A stretch of DNA of 64,000 nucleotides, from NCBI GenBank assembly GCA_963402885.1, contig OY727103.1, forward strand, positions 10,008,085-10,072,084. The letters are read 5' to 3'. The notes under the pieces were generated by a model that was not told the DNA's origin, did not search any database, and saw nothing but the letters and a program-made list of their open reading frames with translations. The translations under genes were made by a program, and so were the position numbers. Below, piece by piece: positions 45,689 to 57,600 of this stretch (positions are counted from its first letter, which is position 1; every line of letters starts with the position of its first letter). The DNA is from Antedon bifida (Eukaryota; Echinodermata; Crinoidea; Comatulida; Antedonidae).

Positions 45689-47749
45689 CTATGTTCCTAA
45701 CTTTACACTTATCCCATTTGTTTTCTTTCCCTTGTTAGAACTATCTTTTGCTATCCCATTTTTGTGTATGATTTCATCATTTCCTCCAGTTTCGAGCCTG
45801 CCTGGTTGTTGTTCATTTGGTGGTTCAACATTTCCATCATACCCCGCATTATTAAATGATGCAACTAGCGTCACATTCCTGTCATTGTCTCCATAATCAT
45901 GAAATCCAGTTGATGTTTCTGGCATATCACCCATGTTTGCAAACTGTGTTGTGTCGTCGGTAATCTTAAAATCATACTTAGTGAATTCTCTTGGCATTTT
46001 ATATCTCCAAATGATGACGAATATTGAAGCTAAAACAAGCAAAGTCCCAAGAAAGGTGGCAATTGCAGCGCCAATTAATTCATTTGTATGTTTTTGTTCA
46101 ATAGAATCCAACTCTTGGTCATTTCCATCAAGGCCTGTAGTATGTATCTGTTTACATTGATCATTTGTAGTGATACTTGGGCAGCCTCCAGTTAAATATA
46201 CAGAAACACATATCAAGTAATCTGTCCCCGAGACCAGGTTATCAATTGTCACTTCCTCTGTCTCAATATTGCTTAAAAATGCTGTTTCAATTGAATCTAA
46301 ATCACCAAAAACATTCCTCGTAACTGAATAACCAATTGCATTTTCTCCAAATGATCGAGTCCACCTTAGTGTAACAGTAGTGTCTGTCACTATATCTGTT
46401 TCAACATTAATTATCGCAAGTGGACATTGCTGTATTGGAGGTTCAGTGATCGTTCCAGAAACTGCCAATGAAAACTCTCTTGTGTGTGTACCTTTCATAT
46501 TTACTGCAGTACACTTATAAATTCCCTCATCCGTATAAACTACAGAATTGATAATGAGTCGATTACTAACTATGTATATGTGTTGGTCATTATTTGTTGT
46601 GGTTATAGGCATCATATCCGGTCCAGTCCATTCATATGTTGGCATAGGATCTCCTACAGCCTCACAAATCAATATCACTGATTTCCCCAAATCGACAGAG
46701 CTACCAACAAAGTTTTCAAACTGTAATTTGTAGATCCAAGGTTCACATCCAAATTGCTGCTCATCAACATTTAAAGCAATCGAATTTCTGAGAAATTCAG
46801 GATCGTGACATCGCCATGGATAGTCTGCGCTGATTGCATTGAGCCGCTCCCACGTGCGAAAATCATGCAATGAACACGTACAGTTCCATTGATTATCTTC
46901 TAAAAGCAAGTAATTTAAGTTTGTCAAATCCACAAACATTTCTCGTGAAACAGTCCTTAGGTAATTGTTGTTTAAACTCAAAACTTGGAGATTGGTTAAC
47001 TGTGCAAAAGTATCTGTATTTAATGATTCTATTTCCATGTTTGAAAGGTACAAATATCTTAATTGCAGCATTTCCTTAAAGATATTGGCTGCAAGATGTC
47101 TGTTTTGATTTCCACTGATATCCAAATGAATAAGGTTAATAAGATTTTTGAAAGTATTTTCATTAAGGTTTTCTAGATTGCAGTTGGGTAGGTAAAGATG
47201 CGTGAGTTGGGGAGAATCTTGAAATGTTTCCGGCTCAATCAAAGATATATCATTATTATGTGCTTCAAATATTTCCAATTCTCGAAGATTTTCAAACATA
47301 GATTTATCAAGTGTTGTTAACTTATTCTGACTGACTTTCAAAACTTTCAGTTTTAAAAGACTATTCAACACATTGTTAAACGTAGTTATCCTATTTTGTT
47401 GTATTTCTAAGGTTTGTAGGTTTTGCAAAGCATCAAACGCACCATCCTCAATCTCTTCAATGTTGCAACTCTTTAAAGATAATCGGTTAAGATTTGGAAC
47501 ATGAGCAAAAGAACCAACCGTGAGAGAGCTTAAATCATTGCCATCAAGAATTAATGTATTTGTGTATTCTGAAATACCTGTTGGAATGGTGTTGAAACCA
47601 GCAGAAGAACAATCAACTATCTGTGCTACATTATTACAAGAACACAAGTTTGGACAATTTGATTGTAGTGTTGCAGGTGGCAATGTTGTCTCTTGAGCTG
47701 CTGATAACGAGCATATCATAAGTAACATGCAGAGATAGAAGCTTGCCAT
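45689..47749 (-). CDS. LRR-Ig-FN3 single-pass membrane receptor
   Basis: This 686-residue type I surface protein belongs by layout to the LRR-Ig-FN3 class of neural adhesion and signalling proteins (LRFN/SALM, LRIT); the exact orthologue is not recognised. A signal peptide (residues 1-18) precedes an LRRNT cap (CPNLCSCNNVAQIVDCS, 32-48). About nine leucine-rich repeats follow (54-285), then a LRRCT cap (NCTCSLHDFRTWERL to FGCEPW, 289-338). An Ig domain spans about 345-431 (ILICEAVGDP, DEGIYKCTAVN) and a fibronectin III domain about 442-540. A helix (558-582, IGAAIATFLGTLLVLASIFV) and a 104-residue cytoplasmic tail complete it. The start is the ATG just after a splice acceptor (AG at 47753-47754), so a 5' non-coding exon lies upstream. 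The coding part is intronless. Confidence 0.9.
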   Translation of the reverse strand: MASFYLCMLLMICSLSAAQETTLPPATLQSNCPNLCSCNNVAQIVDCSSAGFNTIPTGISEYTNTLILDGNDLSSLTVGSFAHVPNLNRLSLKSCNIEEIEDGAFDALQNLQTLEIQQNRITTFNNVLNSLLKLKVLKVSQNKLTTLDKSMFENLRELEIFEAHNNDISLIEPETFQDSPQLTHLYLPNCNLENLNENTFKNLINLIHLDISGNQNRHLAANIFKEMLQLRYLYLSNMEIESLNTDTFAQLTNLQVLSLNNNYLRTVSREMFVDLTNLNYLLLEDNQWNCTCSLHDFRTWERLNAISADYPWRCHDPEFLRNSIALNVDEQQFGCEPWIYKLQFENFVGSSVDLGKSVILICEAVGDPMPTYEWTGPDMMPITTTNNDQHIYIVSNRLIINSVVYTDEGIYKCTAVNMKGTHTREFSLAVSGTITEPPIQQCPLAIINVETDIVTDTTVTLRWTRSFGENAIGYSVTRNVFGDLDSIETAFLSNIETEEVTIDNLVSGTDYLICVSVYLTGGCPSITTNDQCKQIHTTGLDGNDQELDSIEQKHTNELIGAAIATFLGTLLVLASIFVIIWRYKMPREFTKYDFKITDDTTQFANMGDMPETSTGFHDYGDNDRNVTLVASFNNAGYDGNVEPPNEQQPGRLETGGNDEIIHKNGIAKDSSNKGKKTNGISVKLGT

Positions 47750-47752
47750 CTT

Positions 47753-49971
47753 CTGAAAATAATAGAAATATTCACAATGTAACATAGTACACTAAACTAT
47801 GATATTTATACACAGTACTGTATGTATTTTGCATAATGTACTGACGTATCAGTACATACTACAAGACAATTTTAATGACCCAACATAGTCAAGCTTTTAC
47901 ATGTATAGTAATGAAACACATATACAAATACAATCCAAGTACAACAACCAGGTATTTTTTATTGTAGCAAAGTTAATGGGTTTATAATGTTATTGGCTCA
48001 GTACTTTAACCAGGGAGTTGTCAAGTTGTCTGAATACAAGCATGGAGAGGAATAGTAGATGATCCAACCAAATTACTGCACAGTAATATTATCTACAAAA
48101 TTATTTCTTTTACCAAATAATACATTCTCTATTATTATGTAATGTATTGCAATCATATCTTTGATGTACAGTTATTGAGACTTCTAAGGTGATCCCTCCA
48201 CATGTTTCTTGGTAATTATTAAATTAAGCTGATCCCTAAGACTCGTTGTTTGATAAATTTTAATCAATCAAAGGCTGATGTTTCATTCATTCATGTTTAA
48301 CAAATTAATACTGTACAACTTTTGGCTTCTTGGTGATTTTTTTTAACACTATGGCCAATCACCTATTAAGGGAACAAGGAACACTTTTGAATATGACAAT
48401 AAGTTAACTCAACCTGAAATACACTATTTTTCCTTTTCAAAAAACAAAAAAAAAAAGTCAAAAATAATTATATTCATGTACTGTAGATGGTAATGTAATT
48501 GTAAGTAGTAATACAAAAATTGATCTTCATAATAAAGATACTTTCTCTGGCTTTGCATGTACAATGTTTTCATGGTGATAGGCCTAATGTGATTCAACTT
48601 CTTCACACCAATATTGCCATAGGCAACAGTCATTGACAATGACATTCATTTTCTACTTGAATTTGTACTTAAGGCCATAACCTACACTCGGATATTTTTT
48701 CAAATTTTCTATTGATTGTGTACCATTTCAAAAACTTGAAATGGTGACCTGCTCAGTGGCAGATCCAGACTAAATGGTGAAATGATGTGCAGAGCCTGTA
48801 CTTTCTCCATCCGTCATCTAATGCCAACAATTTCTGAATAAAGGAACAATTTGCTTGGTCTGATGTGTCCCCTCAGGTAACCTTAGAGGCTCTGGTTTTT
48901 TTAAACTGAAAATAACAGCGTCGGGATGGCACTTTTGAATTCTGAAGATCGCCTTCAAATTACACAGAAATATATTCAACAAGGCAATACTGTACTGTAG
49001 ATAAAAATAGTACACAGCAGAAAATAGACAAAATTGTAGCACCCAAACATGGACACTAGCTGAACATTACACCAAGGTGTGAAAAACACATAAATGTTAC
49101 CTTTTACAAATCTACTTTGTTTAATCCAAATACTTTGACATATAACAGCTTTCTGCAGTGTGTACTACAGTACCCTTTTTTTTAGTGTAAAGAATTTCAC
49201 GAATAAAAATATCATAAACAACCTAATTGATCCAATATGAATCCAACATTGTACTGTATAAGAATATATAAATAAATTAATAAAATATCTTACCACAAAA
49301 AATTAATCAAAAAAAATATACTCTGGTATGTTGAAATCGTGGAATTGAAAGTGATAACTGGGTCCTGATACGAAATGAAATGGCTATTGTGTATTGATCC
49401 TGACTCAGCAACTGTATGGTACACAATATGCAGTACGCATTTGCATATCAATCACCTATAGGTTTCTCTCTTCAATAGACAAAATAGGTGTGCAGTATTG
49501 TGTACTAAATGTATTTATCATGCTTCACCGAGTCTTTGTATTGTGTCTATGCTATTCTTATTGGATAATACTCAAATACTGAGATCCTTCTTTCAACAAA
49601 ATCGTCATAGAAAAGTCAGAAAGAGACATTGCAGATCCATTTTGAAAGGTGGGGGGATATAGTCATAGTCTGGAGAAAAGTAGAATACTAGAACAACAAG
49701 GAGATGAAGCCTCGTGCAAGCATGTACACCCGCAAATCATAAAATCAACGGAAAATGTAAACATTAAAAAAATCTTTAAAAACTACGCCATTCGTGAAAT
49801 ATGTTTCAGTACACTGACTGGGTACTTTAAAATTCTTTTTTCCAGCAACAATTTAAAATGATAGTGGCAAATTAATGAACCGATTTTCTTCTTCCTTGAT
49901 CCTTCTCAGGTGTTTACAAGTTGGGTTAAAAAATCTACTTTTATATTTTTAGAAAGATAAAATGTTAACTA
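47753..49971. other. Upstream region of the LRR receptor
   Basis: This should hold the 5' UTR intron and first exon of the receptor gene. A possible donor on the minus strand (TTGTG|GTAAGA, near 49290) could belong to it. A CAGTGGCAGATCCAGAC stretch near 48754 resembles a hAT-like repeat end. No other gene is seen. Confidence 0.4.
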
Positions 49972-50141
49972 GATTTAATTCGTCACTATGACGAATTATA
50001 GGTTATATGCATTGATTAAAATAAAGATAATTGATTTGTAAAAGATATATTGATTGATTGATTTTCTCAGAATCTTTAATTATTTATAATATATGCTAGG
50101 ATCTTACTAACGCAAATACAATAGCCGGTATCGCAATCCGA
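49972..50141 (+). repeat. Dispersed repeat, copy of 54794-54941
   Basis: Shared words are GAATTATAGGTTATATGCAT, AAATAAAGATAATTGAT, CAGAATCTTTAATTATTTAT and GCAAATACAATAGCCGGTAT. The two copies are direct and about 4.8 kb apart. Confidence 0.85.
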
Positions 50142-50289
50142 TCAAAGATCCCTCTGCGTATAATGTCATAAACCACATTTGTTACATAATAATAAAGACA
50201 TAAGTTTCTTTTTATCTAGATTTCATTATAAATCATGTGTATAATCTATACACTAAGAAATAAAATTGAACAAACAATACAAATAATTA

Positions 50290-50385
50290 AAAAAAATCTT
50301 ATTTCGTTTCGTTACCCAAGGTGAGGCTCGATCTCGGTACCTTGAATGCTATAGACACGAGCACAGACCACCGAGCCATACGCAA
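50290..50385 (-). mobile_element. Degraded tRNA-derived SINE head
   Basis: On the minus strand TGGCTCGGTGGTC resembles an A-box. A B-box-like GATCGAGCCTC lies about 45 bases further. Cloverleaf pairing is poor, so a SINE relic is likelier than a working tRNA gene. Confidence 0.5.
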
Positions 50386-50824
50386 CTTACTAAAACATGT
50401 AGAATGATTCCTCCGTGTATTTACTATTCAGTAGCCACTTTGGTGCAGATAGATTATTACATACCGCAATGAATTATAATTTATTACTATGATGACATCT
50501 TTAAAAATTTAAAAAAATGATGCACTGTCAAACTATATACTTTTAACTTTAATATATGAAATTCTTAAGAAAGAAAGTTAATGTTAAGTTTGTTATTTCG
50601 GCCTAAGAAAATGTCAAAATTTGTTTGATTGTCGAAATTAATTTTTTTAAATTCAATATGCAATTAATGATGACTTAATCAACTTTTGTTCTCTTAATTT
50701 GATAATAAATCATACATATGATACATACACTTCAAGAAAATGAAATAAAAAATAGGTGTTCCCCAGCATTCTGACGATATATATTAATTTTAAAATTTAG
50801 CATATTTTCACTATTTTGTTAACT

Positions 50825-51345
50825 TATACGTGCGTAGCCTGTCACTTTTGACGTGCTTGTATAACGCAATTTCGAGTTGAAAAGTGAATCAAATATGATG
50901 ATATTATTAAAGAAAGATTGTAAAACAGAAATCGGGCAAAAAGAGTGCGCACTAACGTTTAACGCGCAGTGCGCGTGCAAAATTCTGCGCACTCGTGGCA
51001 ATTTTTTAAACGCTTAAAATTGCCTGAAACGTACTCTAATTTCATCGAAAATAAATTTTGACAATTTTAAAACTTTTAAGCGCGCGTACGCATGCGTTAT
51101 ATGCGCTACGCACGTAATTATATTGCCATATGATGAAATATGACCTGAAATTTATGAGTACCAAATTTTGTTTAAAAGTGATTCATGCTTGTGAAGATAT
51201 GATTACAAACGTGATTTCATTAAATCGCGCGTAGACCGCGTAATTTATGATTGCGCACCGTGAAAACATGACCACATCGATTCCTGGCCATAAGGAATAT
51301 ACTCTGAAAAATTGACTTAGCTAGATGAAACTGATGCCAAGATAA
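50825..51345 (-). repeat. Dispersed repeat, inverted copy of 33330-33800
   Basis: The minus strand follows the 33.3-kb copy over its whole length with small indels. The copy here is longer near 50945-50990 (GTTAAACGTTAGTGCGCACT). No protein is encoded. Confidence 0.88.
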
Positions 51346-51375
51346 TTCACGGACAAAATAGTGCTAAGGAAAGAA

Positions 51376-51406
<31 letters not shown>

Positions 51407-51425
51407 AGATCCTGACAGAATCAAG

Positions 51426-51454
51426 AGGTTATATGCATATCATGCATATAACCT
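51426..51454. repeat. Perfect 13-bp palindrome arms
   Basis: AGGTTATATGCAT and its reverse complement are separated by ATC. The same word, AGGTTATATGCAT, occurs in the repeats at 49972 and 54794, so this may be a terminal inverted junction of that family. An (AAAT)n tract precedes it. Confidence 0.85.
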
Positions 51455-51474
51455 AAAAAGAATAGGCATTCTGA

Positions 51475-51827
51475 ATTGTAATTGTAGTTTTTGCGTCAGG
51501 GAGTTGAGTAATTAGATGTTTTTGCCCTACTCTGACGTAATTTGTACTTTATACTAAGTACATTTGAGAATACTTGCGAAAAAATTCGCAAGTAGTTCTC
51601 GGGTGGGACTCGAACCCACGACCTCAAGATCACTAGCCTGGCGTTCATACCTCTAGACCACCGAGCTTGCGCTGATGGCTAGTGGTTAGATTCGAGCCCA
51701 AGTAAGCAGCGGGTACTGCACCAACAGGATTGTAATTGTAGTTTTTGCGTCAGGGAGTTGAGTAATTAGATGTTTTTGCCCTACTCTGACGTAATTTGTA
51801 CTTTATACTAAGTACATTTGAGAATAC
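51475..51827 (-). mobile_element. tRNA-derived retroposon between 99-bp perfect direct repeats
   Basis: Bases 51475-51573 and 51729-51827 are identical over 99 bp. The 155 bases between carry, on the minus strand, a tRNA-like unit (about 51670-51599): A-box-like GGTGGTCTAGAGG and B-box GTGGGTTCGAGTCCCACCC. A perfect hairpin, CTTGCGAA-AAAA-TTCGCAAG, lies at 51573-51592. A second B-box-like GGGCTCGAATCTAACC lies near 51700. It is probably a SINE dimer or a terminal-repeat retroposon; identity of the repeats suggests a recent event. Confidence 0.7.
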
Positions 51828-53120
51828 ATTGCGGTTTTTGGAGTTAATGCCTCTCCATTTATTGCTTTAACCGTAGCTAAACAAAATGCTCAAATAAATC
51901 AGGTTAAGTTCCCATTAGCGGCCGACACCGTGTTAAATTCTACTTATATGGATGATTTTTCCAGTTCCAGAGAAACTTACAGTGGAATCCTTAACTAAGT
52001 GTAATGTGTTAAGCTCTCGTCAGTATTCAATCCCTTTGGGTTTGTATCGGCAGTTATAATATTGGCAAAAATTCTCATGCAACGAATTTGGGAAACGGAT
52101 ATGACATGGGATGAGCATATTGAAGGGGAGTTGGCGTTGAAAATTCAAGAATGGATTTTAAACTTACAGTATCAGATTAAAATTGATAGGTGTTTATGGC
52201 CAAGTGGGAATTGAGAACTTAACTTGCATGTATTTTGTGACGCTGTTGAGGCATACGCTGCTGTAATTTATTTAACCATTGTAGACTGCGATAACATTGC
52301 TATCGGGTGCTATGTTGAGACTTAAGTTGGTAAAATCTGATAGCAAGGGTATTAGATATTGACCTAATGAAAAGTAACATTTCGGTCCGATAGCATGAAT
52401 GTTCTAGGGGAGATAAAGGACGAAGTATAAACTAGTCGTTCGTAGGCAATCGGATATAGGCGAAATTCAGGGCGCAACTAACCCAAGTCAGTGGAGATAT
52501 GTACCAACACAAATAAATCCGGCAGATATTGCTTGTGTTCTGTAGCTAATTTAAGTAAAAATAGAGTATGGTGGGAAGTGCCAGAGTTCTTAAAGTTAAC
52601 TGAAAATAGATGGCCAGAGAATAAGGTAGAAACCGTAGAAAACACTGAACATTGACAATTTACGACAGTGATTGGAGATTCCAATAGGTTTTTTAGATGG
52701 TGCAAACTAGTTAATGTTCTTGCATATGTTACTAGGTTTATTACAAACTATATGACTAACAAGAGAGATAGAACAAAGGGATGTTTAAGTATCAATGAAG
52801 TTTGTAACACAGAGTAGGCACAAATTAAACAAGCGCAAAATGATGCATCTAAACCTGAAACAATTAAATAAAAATGAATTGGTTAACCAAAGCAGTATTA
52901 TAAGTTTGCTGTGCCCAAGAAAAGAACAAAGAAGGCGACAGGTAGACTTTAATTAAATGATTCTCTTCCTTATGATGTTAGGTATACCGTAATTTGGCCT
53001 AGAAAACATGTAATCACTTCACTAGATTAATTGTTGATAAATATTATATGCAGGGAAACCACGTAGCAGGAGTCAATCATACACTAACAAAACTATCCGA
53101 AAAATATTGGGTTTTATATA
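51828..53120 (+). mobile_element. BEL/Pao LTR-retrotransposon fossil, broken
   Basis: Pol fragments of the BEL/Pao type are recognisable in order: reverse transcriptase (FGVNASPF, TYMDDF), a segment resembling the Pao region between RT and RNase H, an RNase H tail ([12 protein letters not shown]) and an integrase N-terminal-like stretch near 52980-53110. No LTRs or gag are seen. The copy is broken, with many breaks, and looks old. The SINE-like unit abuts its left side. Confidence 0.75.
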
Positions 53121-53629
53121 ACACCTAAATAAATTCCTGTCATTTGATTTGACGAATGTGGGTCACATGGCATGCAATAGTACGCACTAATAAATCTTTT
53201 CGCGTTTGGAAAATATTTTGTTTTATACTATTGCCTTTGAAATACAACAGCGCCACCTATTTTGTACTTTCGCAGCTATTTGAATGTTACGACTGGTTTT
53301 TCGCGATTGAAGTACATTTAAATTAGCAAAATGTGGAATCAGAGGAAAAAACAGAATTATCCTAGATGTCGAAGTTTTGCCTTTCAGCCAACCCAAATAA
53401 AATTCCCAAATAAAAATTGTTATACGCTTTTATAACAGTTAACAAACGTAAATATATTCTTATATTTTGGGTCACATGGTGCAGGGCTGTATGCAGGATT
53501 TTATTTGGGTGGGTGCGGATTAATATATTTTCATAATATAATGTATAATACACTACAGATTTATTTTAAGAACCTATAAAATGTGGACCTTTTGCAATTT
53601 GGGGGGGGGGGGGGGGGCACGTTTGATTT

Positions 53630-54065
53630 ATGAGTGTAATGGTATAAATAATTTTATGAGGGGAAAGATGAAATTCTATATTAACTTGGACGATAGCGCC
53701 ACCTTTTTTTTTTTTCCATTACAGAAATGGTACTCAATTTAAGTAACATTTTTGTAGAGGGATATGTACTAATTTAGACCAAAAAAGTACTTAAATTAGC
53801 TTAATTAATGAGAACAAATATACAAGAATTAGTCTAGATCAGTTTAAGTTTCCTGGAAATATTGAGTCATATTACTACTCTGCACTTTGTGGTGCGCTTT
53901 ATAAATCTTATTATTACACTAGGCCTAGGAATATGTTTCGGTTGGTGACATACTATGTAGGTGTGTTATAAAAAATAATGAATGCTTTGTATTCGTGCAA
54001 TGATAAAAATGATTTCAGGTGGTAAAATATGAAACTCTATTTTCACCTCATGAAATTATTTATAG
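53630..54065. repeat. Inverted-repeat element related to the 24.8-kb hairpin
   Basis: The left end (GAGTGTAATGGTATAAATAA, TTTTATGAGGGG) is complementary to the right end (CACCTCATGAAATTATTTATA). The first words match the arms of the hairpin at 24844-24957. Before it, at 53113-53143, lies a segment sharing CTAAATAAATTCCTGTCATT with 24990-25016, so the two loci share more than one module. A C/G homopolymer lies at about 53600-53617. Confidence 0.6.
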
Positions 54066-54615
54066 TCAGGGAAGCGTGCTTACTCTTCCCTGGAATATCA
54101 AAATTGCATTGAACATGTATTGCATATTGTCTTCTATTTACCATAACATTTATACAAGCATTTATGATGATTCCCAAATAAAACTTGGTATTCAATTATA
54201 ACTGAATTCCTGGAATTACCATAGTGAAACTAATTCTTAAAAATGATTTGATCTTGACTTTGTCACTGCTTCTGAACTCTTGTATCAAGAAATTAAAGTT
54301 TTGTCCTGTTTATACAATTTACTTCATACTCTTTTATAATAAAAGACATTTTAACTAATATAATAATAAATCAAATGACATTTATTTTATGTTTGAAAAG
54401 AATGAACAGTGCTTCTTATCTTTTCAGCACATTTGCTGTCTGAAACAGTCATGTGTTCAAAAGGTATCACAGCAATTTCAGCTTTGTTTTAGCTTTGTTT
54501 TGAATCGATTGGTTATTTGAAAGCAGTGGTAATATCATACACCTCATGCAAACAAATACATATTTTCTCATATCAAATTGAAATAAATCTTACCTACTGT
54601 AAACTGTATGAACTT

Positions 54616-57600
54616 CTAATACTCAGTATCACTACAAATCAACTCATCACTTTTGTTATCCTCTTTTGAACTCTAAAATGAACAACAATAAAATAAGTAA
54701 ACGTACATATAAATAATAAACACACAAAAAAAACACAATAAATGAGTATGCAAGCACAAAATTACAAATATTATATTAAAACATTGACTATATTTAATTT
54801 GTTACTATGATGAATTATAGGTTATATGCATTGATTTAAATAAAGATAATTGATTTTTTTTAAAGGATTTTGTCAGAATCTTTAATTATTTATGTATGTA
54901 AGATAGGATCTTGGTAATGCAAATACAATAGCCGGTATCACTGCACATCAAGCCATTATACACTTTAATTAAAAATTATATTTAATACGCAATTCATTCA
55001 TTCAGTTCATTTATTCAAATATCGAAGAACAATAGTATACAAGATATGAATAAAAGTAAAATAGGACCAATAATATATACAGTCAGACGGTAGCATGACA
55101 TAACATCAAGATATTTGAAGAGGACAAGCAAAGCAGGCAAAATATAAATAAAGTGCCTTAAAGAATGCTGCCCTTAACTTAAGCTACATTAATGAAGGAT
55201 TAGAAAAAAAGTAGTATTATTAGTATAATAAAGAACAACAAATAGTAGGTGGGGCGGAGCAACATGCCAAACATGAATAAACGCATACAAATGGTGTTCC
55301 CCAAACGGTCTACCAAACGCGTCTCTACGACTTTTGTCGTAATACAATAGCAAATGTTTCTGAACGGGTTCTTTTCGTTTGAAATAATTTAGCGAAGGTA
55401 CTTTACCTCATCATCATCTGTCTTATCCACATTATCATCATCATCGCTGTTACTCTTCTCCTCATCACCACTGTTACCGCCGCAATCTACACTCTCGGAT
55501 TCACTTGGTGAAGCTGGTCTTTGAGACAAAATCTCTGTACCCTACATTGACAGAAACATAGCAACGTAATGCAAACAAATATACTGTAACTTTAATTCAT
55601 TATTGTAGAATGTGTAACAAAATTGAGATGATTAACAAATTAATTTGTATTAATTAAAACATATTTAAAAATATTGATAAAAAATTAAGCTAAAAAAGTT
55701 TGTATTAATGGACACACATAAAAGAACAAAGAATGCAATTCAAAAAATAGGCACTATCAAAATGCACAAAATATTCAACTTAACATGGCAAATTTATTGT
55801 TATGATATTAGACAATACAAAATGCATTATGAATAATATTTACAGTACTGGATACAAAATATAGGGTTACAAAAAATGTAATTATCTATCCAAAAATATC
55901 ACACTTGATCCTTAAAATATAAAGGGATTCATCGACTAGTGTTACCTGTATGTCTCTGTTTTTTAGGTTTCCAATCCAGAATGCATCTTGGCAGTTGTGT
56001 AAAGTAAGCATTACTTTTACACGATAAACAAAACTTTCTAATGAGCGTTTCATGGGAGGAACATGTGCAACCAAGGCAATATCACCAACAGACTGCAAAG
56101 AAACATTTCATTAACAACTGCCTACAGTTTCAACATTGCTTAATAGCAAGTTTCAATTTAAAATAAAAAAATATTCACATACTGCAATCTGGACTACAGT
56201 AGTATGCATATGAAAAAAACACAATGTACATTTACATTAAAGATGTACTGTCTCCCCAAATCAAATCAAACTTTGAATAATAATAATAATTTAAAAAATT
56301 GCTATAAATATATACCGAAGCCCTATAATGTTATAAAAAGTTTACTTGTTAATAAAGATCATTTCCTTTTAGGTCATTTTTTAGTTATTAAGATTAAGTT
56401 AATTAAAAAACATTACTTTGCATTAGGCATGATGAATGTGTGAGCAACATGATACTTTTTAACCAATATTTCTAAAAGATTTTAAAATAGCAAAACATTT
56501 GTAGTTTCCATGTTTTGAAAGCAAATTTAACACTAGACAGTAGCTATGTTGAGTTGTGAAATGTGCAAAAAGTCACATTTGTGCAAGCAAAAAATCAGTT
56601 TAATTAACATCAGGAAATAATATAAATGAAGTAGGCATGATATAGTGATGAATATTGGTACTGTATAATCCTTAGGCGCATGTAAATCTTTAGACTTCAA
56701 GTCTGTATTTTTTTATTGTCTTTTTTTCTGTTAGTCCTCCAGTCAATGTTGCAATTTTTGTCTGGAAATACAGACTTGTAAAAACATGTATAGAAATTGA
56801 TTTGCAGACCGCACTAACATCCGATAAGAATGACGTAGGCTATCATACCATATTTGGCTATATGGTGTCGGCGGTATGTAAATATCGACTTTAAATCAAC
56901 CAATGATCAAACAGACGTTATTTGGTTTCAAAAGAGTATGTATTTATGTACGATCGAGACTGAAATAACAACTGTTGAAATATATGGTGGTCTAGAGTGT
57001 TGCCAAGTTTGTTGTTAATAACATTATCAAGTCTAAGCCTCGTACTTGTCGTACGACTTGCCAAATAAACGCCAATAAATACCACCACACAGGGCAGGGT
57101 CTGGGTGGGTGGGAATTAATCAAATTATCTCCGCATAATGATCCATTGAATGTTTGATTTGCGGAGAAGCTAGCCCATCAATAAGTTTTCATGTTCTTGA
57201 GAAAAAATCTCATCAAATGTTTACCAGACTACTACTAGGCATATATAATATCATTTTAGCCGTCAGAAACTTTCATCATCACTTCGCTTCGTGAAGAATC
57301 ATGTAAAAGATGGAGTACCCAAAATTACACATCATCTCTACATCGTCAACGTAACATAGCGCATGCGCATCATCTTAGTTGTTGAATCTTTGAAATTTCC
57401 AAAAATGCATATTGATATATTTTAGAGTGAATAGCCAATTGCATGCGGCTGAAACTAGTCAACCGGATAATTATATGCACTAAGAATTCTTGGTGTAAAA
57501 CCACATGACTTGTACGTGTTTCCCCAGACGGAGTATCCAAGCTCAAGTAGTATACGTATGAAACGCCATATGTGCAAAAATATTAAGTCAAAACTCCGTC

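Noticed and set aside
51599-51670. Functional tRNA gene on the minus strand
   Set aside because: The T arm is good but the acceptor stem is imperfect. It lies inside a repeated unit with identical flanks, so a SINE origin fits better.
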